64,000 nt of DNA from Antitrichia curtipendula. Lineage: Eukaryota; Streptophyta; Bryopsida; Hypnales; Leucodontaceae. The notes under the pieces are model-generated. The model made no database searches, was not told the DNA's origin, and worked only from the letters and a program-made list of their open reading frames with translations. Location: the NCBI GenBank assembly GCA_951230915.1, contig OX579634.1:48745570-48809569 (forward strand), read 5' to 3'. Each line of letters opens with the position of its first letter. Position 1 is the stretch's first letter. Below, in pieces: positions 11,249-24,722 of the stretch. The position numbers and the translations under genes were made by a program.

Positions 11249-11418
11249 CATAACCGGTTGTTGACTTTTCAACGCTAATGTGGCTCTATGCCATTGGCTA
11301 GCCATCACCATTACCATCACAAGTTGCAACTCATAACCTTCTTTCCTTTCAACTTGCTTCCCATACCCTTGGATCATGAAGATCAAAGGTTGTGATTGAA
11401 AAGTGAACAACCGGTTAT
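11249..11418. mobile_element. 170-bp inverted-repeat (MITE-like) element
   Basis: The left arm 11249-11272 (CATAACCGGTTGTTGACTTT) is matched in inverted orientation by the right arm 11395-11418 (AAAGTGAACAACCGGTTATG) with about two mismatches in 24. The interior has no coding potential. A target duplication could not be assigned. Confidence 0.6.
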
Positions 11419-11520
11419 GTCCGATAACCTACTCGCCGCTACCGCGGCTTGTCGGTTATCTAGTACATACCCATTCATCCATAACCGTTTGTTTAACCAT
11501 AGAAAGGCCCTTGGGGTCCC

Positions 11521-11612
11521 TCTATATGGCCAGGGAGAACTGACCCCCTCGCTCGGCCCTGCGGGCAAACCCCGAGCGAGGGGGTCAATCCACCCCGATC
11601 CTCTATACGGCC
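11521..11612. repeat. GC-rich perfect hairpin flanked by 11-bp direct repeats
   Basis: The arms TGACCCCCTCGCTCGG (11541-11556) and its exact complement (11572-11587) enclose a 15-base loop containing GCGGGCAAA. The unit lies between TCTATATGGCC (11521-11531) and TCTATACGGCC (11602-11612), direct repeats with one mismatch, as if inserted. It stands out from AT-rich DNA. A transcription terminator is unlikely in a nuclear genome. Confidence 0.6.
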
Positions 11613-12169
11613 TGTATTTAGCTTTATAACTCTTCAATTGTGGTTTACTATATGAATTGTAATACATTGTTATTTACGTACTACCATGATCATTAATTTA
11701 CATTGTAATAAAAAATATTTGATCAATGTTTTTTTGGTCAAATACCACTATATTTATAATATATTGTACGGCCGCAAAGGGCTTTCAAGTCCTTCTAGAG
11801 TTATGCCATAAGGAACAGACCATGAAGTCGGTGTGGAAAACAAATAGACATAAGGGAAGGCAAATTGGAGAGTGTAAGATCCAAAAAAACAAAAACTCTT
11901 GAATTCTCAAAAATGTCTTTAGAAATCTTGGTTTAAGTGTAAAAAGGAAAAGCACCCTATATTGATGCTCACTGGCCCCATTTCCAAACACAAGTCACAT
12001 AGAATCCAAGGGCCACAAAACCACCTAATGGGTGGAGTGTGAACACTTGATGGGTGGATTGGGGGGGGGAGAGGGTGGTAAAAGAGAACGGATTTTGGAA
12101 CGTGAAGGGAAATGGGTGCTTCTACCTTAAAGGATTTTGTAGCACATCATCAGCAATTTAAGGCCTGAC

Positions 12170-12490
12170 AAATTTTTTCCTTGTAGAAAGATAGGAAATA
12201 TGGGGATTGCAATTTTTTTTATAATTTTATTGCCGAAATTGAAATTACTATGAATTTTGGGAGCCAAAAAGTGCTTAGAGCTCGTAGCCAATGTTTAAAG
12301 TCTTTCAATTAAGATCATTCAAGAACTATTTTTTGCTCACTACTTCTTAATTTGTTGCTCGCTACTTTGGTAAACGTGTCATGATTTCATTAGTCTCAAC
12401 CTTGGAAAAAAAAAAATTCCTAGCTTTGGTTGGAAATTTGATCTAGCCTTGGTTGGAAACAATGCCCCCTATAGGTTGGATATGGATCAA
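12170..12490 (-). mobile_element. Diverged copy of the GTAAGACCACC inverted-repeat family
   Basis: Words from the element at 47325-47726 and its neighbour recur here in inverted order: GGAAATATGGGGATTGCAA, GAATTTTGGGAGCCAAAAAG, and two TTGGTTGGAAA words around ATTTGATCTAGCC. The diagnostic ends are decayed, so boundaries are approximate. Confidence 0.4.
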
Positions 12491-12499
12491 GGTTGACAA

Positions 12500-14341
12500 T
12501 GGATACATCTCCCTTATAGCAAATCCTAAAACAAATAATTGTCCAAAAAATTCTATATTTGGTGTCACCTTCTATGCTCCGACATGATAGACCTTGATAG
12601 TCTTGGCGGATTAGATATACAATAGCTTGTGGGAAGGAACTATTTTTTTCTTTCATTTTGGAAAAAGAGACAATTGCTTCTTCAATATTCATGTGATACT
12701 TGGGTGATACTTGGTGATATCTATAAGACAAATAGGTGAACCCTAGATACAATTTGGCTAAGTCTAGTCTTAGAATACAACAATAATCTGGCTATTTTGA
12801 CCCCTCAAAATGAAAAATTCCTTTACAAAAAATAGTCAAAATCATTTGGCTATAGCCAATTGGCAAAAAATTGAGCATAAAAAAAACATTGGATGTAACT
12901 TCAATTAGTCTAGTACTTACTTTTGATTTATTAATTTCATCATCAAATGCCATTTTTTGCTAATGTGCCTAATTACTATTATTAGATTTTTTAAATTTCC
13001 ATATTCTTCTTATTAGCAAGTGAAAGGTGGTTCCAACACACCAAAGAATGCAACATTTTGATATCGTATTCAAAAGTTATGGAGTGTCAAAGTTTATTTT
13101 GGTACATGTTCTAAAATCGTTTCTTCAATACATGTACATATTAGTTTTAGAGATGTACATAGAGTGATGATGGTGGTTTTAAGTAGGGTGCAATTTTGGA
13201 TTTACCCACCTTTGTATGTCATTTGTAATTGCCACCAAAATAATCCTTGATTTCCTTTCATACCCATTTATTAGTCCTTTAAACATGGCAAATTATCTGT
13301 AGAATTGACGTTTAATATCAAAATTATCAAAATTATCAAAAATATCAAAAATATCAAAAATATTGGCAAACAAATTTTTAAATTAAATTTAAAAGTAGAG
13401 CGAAGGTGTCTAAAAATAAAAATAAAAGTATTAACAAACATTTTTAAAGGAAAAGGAAAAGTATCAATTTGATGTTGTAGTGGTCAAAGTATTATATAGC
13501 TGGATGGCTCGATGACCCTAACATCTATAGCCCAATGGCATTCTAATTTCTAATGAGATTAAAACTTGAAAATTCAATATCTTTTGCTCTATTGGTAAAA
13601 ACATTGTATAGTTTCTTTTGTGCACACCCTCACCGAGGTCTTTCCAATGGTACCAAGCGTGCACCTTTCAGCCCATTGATCGCAAAGCTCTTGACATCTT
13701 CATAGATTTACATACAAACATACAATCATTTGTTTCAATAGTATAGATTTTATGGTACATTTAAAGGGATAATTAAAAGGAAATTATCCTTAAAAGAAAT
13801 AATTTAGCCCTACTGATTGTAGGGAATTGTATAAATAGTACCATATTTCACTCTTAAAAAATAAATTATGTATTAAAATATTGCAAGATATACATTATTG
13901 GATTGGTAATTCAACAATTAGCATCTTTTCTTTAGATGACGTTTTAACATCTAAACCTTGTCATGCTCAAAAAATTGCATTATTATGAGACCATTTTCCA
14001 ACCTTTAAGCCTTACAAGGGATAATAGTGATCCAAATTGGAAGTATAGTGTATCATTGAATTGGGCTCAACATGAATACATATTTTTATTAGTATCATAT
14101 ACCTCAATTCATCCACATTCTCTGTCAAATGCAATATAAAATCAAGTTGCATCCAAAATTGGGCTTTCTACACCTTTCCATACCATTTTTTTCAAAGTTT
14201 GAAATTGGGAGGAAGTCTCAAAGGAGATAAAATGTAAGAAAACCTATTTGTGCCACTTTATGATGAATATATACCAATAGAATGCATTTGAAAGTTTGAA
14301 ATGTACACTATTGTATATATGTGCACAAATATGATGACCTT
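12500..14341. other. AT-rich DNA, no gene seen
   Basis: Only chance-length frames occur. A short ATCAAAA-type tandem run lies near 13319-13362. Nothing else could be supported. Confidence 0.35.
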
Positions 14342-14957
14342 TTAACCCCTAAATGCCCAAGGTATGTTTTGAGCTTTTTAGAATTTGCTCTAAATTGAAC
14401 AAAAAGACAACATTTTGGTAAGTTCTATCAATGTTTTTGAATTGTAACCGTACAAATTCAATCTAGACATATTAGAGATCACATAGGAAAAGAAAATACA
14501 ACAACATCATTTAAGGATTGAAAGATTATTATGTGGTTGTTAAAACTATGAAAATCTTTCTACTCTCTTTTCACATGTCAAGTCCAAAAAAATATGAGGT
14601 TGAAGGGCCTAACATGCATAACCCCAATCAATTTATGGCTTATCAAAATATACTCTAAATTTTTTTTAAATAAATTTTGAATGTGAAATTTTCTCCAAGA
14701 TCTAGAATATTTGAGGCTCATTTCCTAAAGAACCCTCAAAACTAGGGAAAGTCAAGATTGCAATGGACACCCTTGCACAAAATCTTGAGTAGAAAAAATC
14801 AATCATTTACAAAATTATATTTTTGATGCTCAAACTAGACTTCAAAATGAATTTGCCAAAAATATAAACTACTAAAAATAGCAATTTAATTGGGTCTTAT
14901 TTAGCTTCAAAGTATTGTCAACACCAATATTTGGTGCCTCGGGCATTTAGGGGTTAA
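14342..14957. mobile_element. Intact TTAA-bounded inverted-repeat element (616 bp)
   Basis: It starts TTAACCCCTAAATGCCCAAG (14342) and ends CTCGGGCATTTAGGGGTTAA (14957); the ends are inverted repeats with one mismatch in 21. TTAA is present on both outer edges, as expected if TTAA is the duplicated target, the rule for piggyBac-type elements, whose ends also begin CCC. No transposase is encoded, so it would be mobilised in trans. TTAA could instead be part of the inverted repeat itself; an empty site would decide. Confidence 0.7.
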
Positions 14958-17900
14958 ACTATGACACATATAGGGTCTCTTATTTTAAAAGATATACAAT
15001 TAGTTATCTTGAGTTTGATGCAAGACTTGGTACAAAGAATTAAAAGGCAAAAAGTAAACAAAAGAAAACAAACAAGCCCAAAATTTAAGCATGAAAGCAA
15101 TGGCACAATATGGGTTCCAAAAAGGATTGTCTCACTAAAATACTATCATTTTTTGACTCGTTGAATGTGTGCTAGAAATTACACCTTTTTTATTTACATG
15201 AAGATTGATGACAAATTCATGAGAAAATTGTAATACTCCATCCAAAATACTATTGAGCAAGAAAAATTGAACAATTTTGATATTTTTTTAATTTAGGCTT
15301 TGTTGTCAAATCCGGAACAATCCTAGTTTCAAGTTTGAGGCAAAAGGAACAATCTGGAATACTAATTTATAGAAAAATTGTTCATAAACATGATAATTAG
15401 TTAAAACAATGTTTGAGCCATATCCATGTTGCGTTTTAATTCTTAATTTGATGTATTGTTATATTTTTTTATTTATAAAAACTTTCAAAGATCACAAATT
15501 TTTACACAATTTAAAAGGATTATGATTCATAACATTTTCCTCCTAAAACTACATGACATATTTAAATACAAACTTAGTAAGGTACATGCCTAATTGTTTT
15601 CATAGAAGATCTTAAATATGTAACCCTTTCACTACTATAATGCGAGAGGTGTTGAATATATTAAATTAGGAAAAAATTCAATTGTCAAATTTGACTTATA
15701 TAACATATGATTGTGGTGCCTTCTATACACCATGTAATTTTTATAATTTTCCAATATTGTTTTCATTTTTGGAAGGACATTTTTCTAAAGTCTAAAGAGT
15801 TTGGGAAGTGATACCCATATTTTTCCATTGCCCATGACATACAAATCTTATAAAATTTAGAGCCCACAATATGGGAAGATAATTTAATGATTATAATTTT
15901 GAGTTTGACTAGTTTCTTCCTCTTTCTTAATTTTTATATCCACTTCTTTTTTATCTCTACTAAATAAACTGATGTCTCTATACACTATAGTTAGTATAGT
16001 GTAGATTGTTTTGTCCTTCTTAAACGTAACCCTCTAAGCGAGAGGATTGAAACATTTATCTGCAATGCCAAAGTTTGGTTCAAAAAGCCTATATGGGCTT
16101 TTAACGACTACCTATTGTTTATTTGGACTTTTGACACCAAACTCTAATACTCTAGCATTGTGCTTTGAAATTGCTTATCACTACCATAGGGCTTGACTAG
16201 TGTAAATGTATCCTTTTGAAAGCTTCTAATTAGACACTACACAAAAGATCATATCCTAATTGATATTATTTTATTTAAAACAGTAATAATTCTAAGATTT
16301 TTTAATTTCATTTTAGTCATCATATATTCATATGGGTTATATTTGAAAATTTTGAATTCAATTTTGAGACTAGTTTGAGGTTTCACACTACCTCTTAAAG
16401 TCTAACACCAACATTCTTGGGCCAATACAATTACAAAGTAAAGGGCTATATTTGAAAAGGGGACCATTTATCATTTGTCATTTTATTGATGCATGAAAAC
16501 AATGTGTTGTTATTGTAATTTTTTTTGAAATTGAATACAAATTTTATTATTTTACCTAAAAAACTTTGTAGCTTAAGAAACCTAGATAAAATGATAATCT
16601 TTTTGCTTCTATTGTAGATTGAAGCAACCACTTATTATATTTAAAATTGTAACTTCATTTCTTGTTCTTGAGAAAAAATTAATGGCTTTGGAAAAAAATT
16701 GTCAAGACTTTTTGTAAGGAACTTAAATTTCCAATTTTATTTAAGCATTTTTGTACAAAAATTAGTAGAAAATTTTAATCTATGTTATTGCTTACATGTT
16801 TGATTTTCTTTTGGTCATTCTACAAAAGATCTGGAAGAAATTCTAGATCTTGTGAAAATAATTCATTCAATTATTATCAACTCTTATCATTTAGAATTTT
16901 TTAGAGAAAATTTAGAAATAATTTAGATCTTTAGAATACAATCCATATCACTTGAAGTCATTTTATTCACTTCAATACCAAATGGCCAAATCTTTTGACT
17001 AATACTAAGTATACAACTATATTTGAGTTCTAGAAGTCATTTCCACTAGAGTTATTTATAAAAGATTGCAATGAAAAATTGGAGCTTTGAATTTCTAATT
17101 GTAATTTGGATGTCTAATCACTTTTTTTAGAACTCCTTATTATTAAGAAAAAATCTATCAATATATATTTTGAGCATGGACATAATACATCCATATAAAC
17201 ATTAATTGTAATTACAAAATTAGAGACTTTAAAAGGTCATTATCACACCTACTTTGGGGATATATTTAGCATATGTAAGAGGACGTACCATAATGATTTT
17301 ACATTTTTCTTGCAATACCTTTTTACAAATATATTTGGAAGATTAGTTGCATACACAAATTCTTATTGATCTATATATGCATTTTTGTGTACATGAAGGC
17401 ATGTTGTATTATTGCAAAAGTTTGCACTGTTGTCATGATAAAATAGACAATTGACTCTTGCTCAAAGAGTGAAAAACATGAAATATGGGTCCTATATGCA
17501 TCTGTAGCCATTTATTCAATGGCATTGTAATTGATTTTTATAAATAAAAAAATTCTTTCAATATAAAATACATGTAAAATTCTTATGATTCCTAATTTGT
17601 TAATAGATTTTTTAATCTCCTTCCAATGTTTTTATAGAGTTAAAGTGAATGCAAGTAACATCATTTCTTAATTACAAAGGAAATTGTACAATGCTCTCTT
17701 TAGGGATCAAGCATTTAGTAATGTGTTAAAGTTGATTTGAAGACAAATAAATAGTGCAAGAATAAATCATTTATCATAAAAGTAAAATCTTTGTTATAGT
17801 AAGAATATGTAAATGTTAATATACAACCTTTTTAGATTCACTTATAGTTCACTTATTTCTAGTATATATATTTATAATTAATTCATACCTTTTGAAGTAT

Positions 17901-18800
17901 GTTTAAGTATATTTGAAATATACTATTTGTTCAAAGTAGTTGTTTTTTTAACCTTTAAACAAAAAAGAATTGGCTTGATGGATAGCCTAAAAGAGAATAA
18001 AAAATCTCCTTGAAGTAGTATGTAGATCTTACTCTTTTCTCAAGGATTGTACAATCCCGTCATGTAGAATTGATCAATGAATAATGCTTTGACTTTGCAA
18101 TCTAAATGTGGTGCTTGACAAGCCTTGATCACTACAAAAGTAGGTCCAATAGGTTGAAACATTACCAAAAAATCCTAAAGCACTTTTTGTCAAAGATTCA
18201 CTTAAAACCAAACTTGAGAGGCTTAAGCTTTAAGTTATGTATTGACCATTGATTGATTTCTATGCATTAAATCATTATTTTCAAACTTTATAGACCATTT
18301 TCAACTTACTACAATTTAGAAATTCAAAAAAATAAGTCATTACTTCAATAAGTTTATTCTATGTAATAATAAAAAGATAGATTCAATGGTCAAACATCTC
18401 AATTGAATTGCAGTTGTCTTGTAATATTAGGAATGTTGAAACTTACAAATTATGAATAATTGAAGACCACATATCTGTAGAATGTCAACATAGAATTTGA
18501 AATGTTACCTATATTATTAATTTTGAATCAACATCTTTTACTTCTCAAATTTGGCAAATTTCAAAATAATAAGATAATTATACTATGCAATAGCAAGCAA
18601 AGAAAACTAAGTGTGTTGCAAAATCTCACTCCAAAAGAAGTTAAAGTTTCTTGACTCTATTAAGCAAGGCACCCCAAATAAGACTTAAAAATCCCTCAAA
18701 TACTATAATCTTGCAATCTATGAGGTCAAAGATCCTAATTTTGCTTAACACATTCCTACATTAGTCAATGCAATTGTCTTTTGTCAAATTCATCCCCCCT
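14958..18800. other. AT-rich DNA, no gene seen
   Basis: Nearly 4 kb of low-GC sequence with only short frames. No ordered repeats, RNA genes or conserved protein motifs were recognised. Confidence 0.35.
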
Positions 18801-20251
18801 TTATCCCCTAAAGGATCAACATGCGCATTTTGGCAACATAGAAATTTTGAGCATGTATTTATGACTGAAGATTTGCATATTTTAATCAAATTTTTTAATA
18901 GAAGGTGGGGATGAGGAATATCTTTCATATGCATTAAGTTTCATGACATTTGAAAATATGAGTCAAAAGATATGGCTTAATATGTTACTTTTTTTTGCAA
19001 ATGGATAATTTGGGCTAATTTAAAAAATCATTTTTTTCAAAAACAAAAACTTGAAATTGGTTTTCTAGATTTATATATACACGGAAAACTTTGAATCATT
19101 CCATTTTGATCCATGAATCAAAAGTTATGAGGAGTTTTTGTTTGCGAGCAGTTATGGATTTTTTACTCTAAAATAAACTTTGAAGTCCTTTATTTTACTC
19201 AATTTTCAATATTTTGGGAATAAAAAAAAAAACATAGGATGTAGAATGTTTATTACAACATTTCAAAAATTGAGAGTGGCATTTTTTCAACTCTATAACT
19301 AAATTCTTATCAATTTTGTATTTTGAATCATTCTCTACTTTTTTCTACTTACTATTTTTTTCCTATATGTTGTACAATTCCAAATGATTTAAAAAATTTC
19401 AAGCATGTAGACATCTTGTCTTGAAGAATGAATCCAAAAAAGCACCCCCATTTTGTACATTTTTTCATACAAATGTGATCTTGTGAAATGCAATTGTTCA
19501 ATTTTTTGCAAGGCCCAAAAAAGGGTTTTTGTCACTTTGAATGCTAATATCTTGCAATCTACATGGTGGAAAATTATGGAATTTTTTCCACATCTTCTCA
19601 AATTGGCATACTATAAATTGGTATACTATAAAATCCTAAGGTTACATGTGACCATTTTTATTTTTATTTTCTAAAATTTGGTGCTTGTATTAAAATTGGC
19701 AGTTTTGGAGCGTTTTCGGTGAAAACATAGTTACATTCCTATAGGGATTAAAATTTTCATATGACATCTTTTCTGTGCCATCCCTCTTTCATCGAGATCT
19801 TGGGAGAAACTTCCTGCCATATTATACAATGTGAACATAAATATTGCTAAATTGACAGTATTTCCCTACTTTGGCACTTTTCATGATGCATATTCTAAAA
19901 CATTAATCTACAATTCAATCATGTTTTTTTAGAGATTTGTGTAGATTTATGTCTAATTTTTGTGTATGAATTACTATAGTCCAAGATCTAGTGTATTTGA
20001 GGCTCATTTCTAAGAGCCATCAACACTATTGAAAGTGAAAATTGCAATGAACCCCCTTGCACAAAATCTTGAATAGAAAAATCATAATCAATCATTTTTA
20101 AAATTGGATTTTTGATGCTAAACTCAAACTTCAAAAAGATTTAATTTTTTTTTTAAACTACTAAAAATTTGCGACTTGGGTAGGTATTATTTAACTTCAA
20201 AATATTGTCAACATCAAAATTTGGTGCTTTAGTCAAGCATTTAGGGGTTAA
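18801..20251. mobile_element. TTAA-family composite element
   Basis: The right end AAGCATTTAGGGGTTAA stops at TTAA 20248-20251, and the final 270 bases match the intact 14342 copy (AGATCTAGTGTATTTGAGG, TTGCACAAAATCTTGAATAG, CTTCAAAATATTGTCAACA). The left end reads TTATCCCCTAAAGG, a decayed TTAACCCCTAAA. Around 19535-19754 the sequence instead resembles the element at 39814 (GAATGCTAATATCTTGCAAT, ending near AGGGATTAA), so two related elements may be nested or fused. Confidence 0.5.
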
Positions 20252-23200
20252 GTACAAAATTATATTATGCTATTAAAATAATCAGTATAATATGTAATAT
20301 GCAAAATTCTCTAGGATTGGTAGCTTCCGTAAATTTGGTAGAAACTTAGGTAAACTAAAAAAGCTAACCATATGTAACAAATAAAAAAATTTGAAAAAAA
20401 AAGAACAAAATTTGGTGGTTTATCAGTTAGGAGGTTGGTTAAGGTGATTTTTCCTTCCCTTTATATGAGTTATGACCCTCTTTCAATTGCTACATAATTG
20501 ATTGTCGTTGATAAAAAAAGAGGAGGTTTCAAAATCATAATCCCTAGGAGAACTATACAGCTCTAAAATTTAATGGTGTTGATTAAATTTATAAGAGAAA
20601 GAATAGAAGAAAGGGCCATGTGCAATACATGACTTGAGCCTTTCAATCCTAGTTGGATCATCTAGGACACAAATGATGTTTGGGATGCAAGGTAGCCACA
20701 TCCAAATGTGTTTCTTTTCATTTCTTCAATCTACGTTTAGACTTGAATGGTAGCCTACAAGTCTACAACCAACCTAAAGAGTAATGAAATTTAATGGAAT
20801 TTGAATCACTTAATGAAAGTTGGGAAGTTCAGATAATGGGAAATTAAACGTTTCATGCTTCAAGTGTGTCCATCGAAGGGGAGTCTATTGGCATGCGCTT
20901 TCAACTTTGAAAATTTACTAAATATTATTTGAATGACAAAAAATCACAAAACTATTTGTATTGGATTTTCTTCGATTATGTTTGCGAACTCTTTTCTAAA
21001 ATTTAAAAGCAGAAAAAGAATTATTTGACGGTGGGAAATTGCAAGACCAGAAATGTGGTCCTTTAGTAATTAGTACCGTTCTTCGTGATTTTTTTTTTTC
21101 TCCCAATTTTTGTTTCAAGAATTTATAGAAAAGGAAAAGGAAAGGTCGAACCGAGGGGTTTCTGGACTGGTGATAGGGCAGAAGAGCCCGGAAATAAGGA
21201 ATACCGGTATAGAGGTCATCAATGGCGGTTCGTGAACATTCTTTATGTTCATGATGCCCAGGCCGTATTTTCGGATCGTAGAGCGTCTGGCACTCTGGCG
21301 GTCTGGCCTGGGTGTCAGTACTCAGTCAGCTCCGGACCTTCCTCCAACAACGAACTCTCATCAATGCTCACTAGGTACCCAGTGCAGCCCTTTTATTGAA
21401 TATGGGCAAGTCCCGGTACTGTACTGTCCTATTCTTCTTCCCTCGAACGAGGTCTCGCTGTCTAGTCTCCTTCTTCCGACTGTTCCCGACTGTGCCGAGA
21501 CCTTCCTTGGTTTCTTGCCACTAACTTTCACGATCATCGCATTTGTAGCGCACGTTGTCTTCCGATAACTGGTTTACTGGATTTCTCCTAAGGCCAATGG
21601 TGCAAGTCATCAGTCCCGTGTGCACACTTTGGAATAGATCGAGGAAGTAGGCCTGGCAGCTTGGTGTGCTGAAGCAGAAACAAGCAGCAAGCAGTTTCCG
21701 TCTGCCCGGTGGCCACTGCAGAATCTGAATGGCAAGGTGCGGATCCCGAGCACTGAATCGAACAGAAACTCAGACAGCCCATGTAAGTTGATTGTATCCA
21801 TCTTGTGGGAGGCTCTGCGGGCAGGAAACGAGTTACGATACTATTGTGGAACGACTTTGCCAAGTTGGGTTTATAAGTTGGAGTTGAAGTACGAAGCTGA
21901 TGGAAGCGCTCGTTCACCTTCTCTGTGAGCTCCTAGGCGGACAGTTGCTTGAAGTAGCGGTAGCAAGCGGTAACCCTGGGTTGATAAGGGGACCGTCAAG
22001 TTCAGAACGGCTTCAACAACCTACAATACTGGAAGCCGGACTGGGAGGTACCTTTGCGCACAAGCAAAACCAAAGCGTTGACATGATCTGCAAGTCGAGG
22101 CCTTCCTCAAGTGATCCACCAGGAAAGGTATCAAGAAAGGGGAAAAAAACTTATTCGAAGAGTACTTCAAGAAGGTCGGGGCCGTGGAATTCTACCAGGT
22201 AACGTTAATACTCTTTGTAATCTAGGCATGGAACATTGGAACTTGTTGTGACTGCAACTTGCGGGAGCTTTTAAATTTAGGGAGAGAGATTTAGTATTCT
22301 TACGATGGTGATTGACTTGCAGTGGGAGGGCATATGGAGACCACATCTTGGACTAGTGACCCTAACTAGCTGTTCACTCTTGTTCGTCTAGACGTGTTTC
22401 CAATTCTGAAGTACTACATGAGAGTCATCTGTTGGATCCACTACAACATACCTGCTTCGTTTGAGCAACCGCTGGACCACAAGCAAGCATCCACGGGTAT
22501 TGCAAGTGATATGACTGAGTTGCTCCACTAAGTAAACTGCAGTTGTGGAGCAAGACTGTCACTGGAAAATTGATGACATAACGCAGCTACCACTTCTCCC
22601 ATATCGTATCTGCCAGCTTTCCAAGAACTTTCCAAGAACTTTCCTTTACAACGTGCGGCTGTTACCTAAAATTCAACAGAATCATATATATTCCGAAGCT
22701 GCCGGTTTGTCCTCACCGCGCATTATTCAATACCTGGCTTCTAGACATAGTTGGAGACATGGGTCCGGTGTCCGACTCAAAAGACTCAAAAATACGGACG
22801 AGCTTGAAGTGATCGAGACTTCAGAGCTAACCCTATTATTTAAGGCGAAGAGATGTCCAAGGCATTAGCTTTCTGGCCCACCGCCTCCCGAAGACAGTCT
22901 TGACTAGGGTATTGAAAAGCTGGCCTGGGAGGTTGGGCCCCGACACAGAGGCTCGCATTTCTAAACTCGATCCACGGTGTCTTCCGAAGTCCAAGAAACG
23001 GAGTCTGGTTTAGTCAGCTGTGAATCCCGGTACTCTAATATTATACTTTTCCTTGAATTTTGATTGTGGCGCAGGTTCACCAAACCAAGTGGTCCGTGTT
23101 CTGCCCTAGCTGATTCTCTGAATAATGTGATGACAATTGCTTGGAAGCTACAAGCTTGGTTAATTGGGATCTCGCACACTTCAACTACACTCCAGAAGTT

Positions 23201-24587
23201 AAGAACCCTGGCTCAATTCATGTGTTGCAGTCGTGTCTCTTAGTGATGAATTCGAGCCTGTCTTTGCTTTTGCTTCCAGGTACATATCATACGAGGTTCA
23301 TGCACCAGTAACCTTCAAAGGACAATTCTTCTTGAAGTTCGAACGTGTCATGACTAATCTGCGGTACTTTCCTTAATTGGCTAGAGCTTCACTTAGGTTT
23401 CAGATTGTATGGGTTGGAAGGGAACTTGCTATTGTGGAAGAACTAATCTGAGACACTGTGGAGGCTTTGTGAAATTGTAATTGCAAAGTAATCTCTTTTA
23501 GAAAGTACGTTCTCTGAGTTTGCATGCATACTACAAATGAACATTGAGAGACTTGAGGGAAATTCGGATGTGGTCATGTGGATGCATGTGGCTTACCCTT
23601 GGTGCTTCAAAACCACGCTACTGTTAACGTCATGTTCTCATGAATGCTTCGCACTAATCGAACAGATAAAAGGTTTCAACTTGCGGGAGTCGATCTTTTG
23701 CACGAATTCCTTCGATCTGTATCTGATGGACTTGGGAAACTTGGTAATGTTTAATTCTTCACCTTATTTGTCGGCCGTTATTCTGTACGCGCGTGTACTC
23801 CAATATCCAGCTAATTTTGTCTCACTTGTAAACTATCTATCAAGTCTGAATTCTTAGAATATCATGCAATAACATAACGAATTCGTTAAATATCTCATTT
23901 ACCAAGAAAGATGATTATGTAAATTCCAAGCTCTCAATTATCTGCTTCTTGATCGAAATTTGCCGTGTAGATCGACTCCTCGTCATCTTTCGAAGTTGCT
24001 AACTGCTCATATGCATGTGTTTGTGTCCAGCAGGCAACACCTTCAGTTTACTCCAAGAATCAATTGGTGCTCCTTGGGTAGGAGATAGTCGCAATAACCA
24101 TGAACCAACTTCCGAAGATTCCTCTCGACACTGTTTGCAGGTATTAAGACTCTGCGGTTCATTTTCATTCCAGCAATTCGATCCACAGCTTGTGAATCTA
24201 TTTGTGCACTAAACAACAAGTAGTATGTCCTTTTCTTCTGGTCATGTGCAGTTCATTCAAGCTGCGTCTCTGGGTGTGAAATACGAGTCTCTGGAGTATC
24301 CACCATCGTATCAGCCATTCTACGTTTCGATCTGAGAACTGAAATCGTGCAATGATCTAGACTTAACGGAAACAGGAGAATCGTCAGCGACCTCCCGACT
24401 GGTATTGAACTGTGAGAGGGTCACTCTAACTGATTATTTCCAAACTAAGGTTTGAAGAATATGTGAACTGTAGTCCCAGTCGAGGACTCCAGGTTCACAA
24501 CTTCACATACAAGCCGTCAAGAGTGAGTGACATCACTCACCTTGTTGAATGATGTCAGAAATGAAGTAGATTAATATGATGGACAAT
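20252..24587. other. Mixed-composition stretch, possible decayed exons, no confident gene
   Basis: GC rises from about 21050. Plus-strand frames such as 21629-21928 (LRAGNELRYYCGTTLPSWVY) and a possible last exon near 24251-24335 after TGTGCAG (QAASLGVKYESLEYPPSYQP, then a stop) look protein-like, but I recognise no family and could not join them with confidence. They may be a diverged multi-exon gene or a remnant. Confidence 0.25.
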
Positions 24588-24722
24588 TTCATTAAATTGA
24601 CATGACTTCAAAAATTGTGACATATGTGTACATAAAGTCTCAAATCTAGGACTGGTGTAGGTTTACTCAGAGGGCGCTTTCTGAAAGGATTGAATACCGC
24701 CAATTTAACGAAATTGAGATTA
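24588..24722 (+). repeat. Dispersed ~150-bp repeat, copy A
   Basis: Shares AAAATTGTGACATATGTGT, ACATAAAG, AATCTAGGACTGGTGTAG and TTGAATACCGCCA words in the same order with the copy at 25715. No family name could be assigned. Confidence 0.5.

Noticed and set aside
11521..11612. GC hairpin as a transcription terminator
   Set aside because: Intrinsic terminators are bacterial or organellar; there is no upstream gene and no T-run follows the stem.
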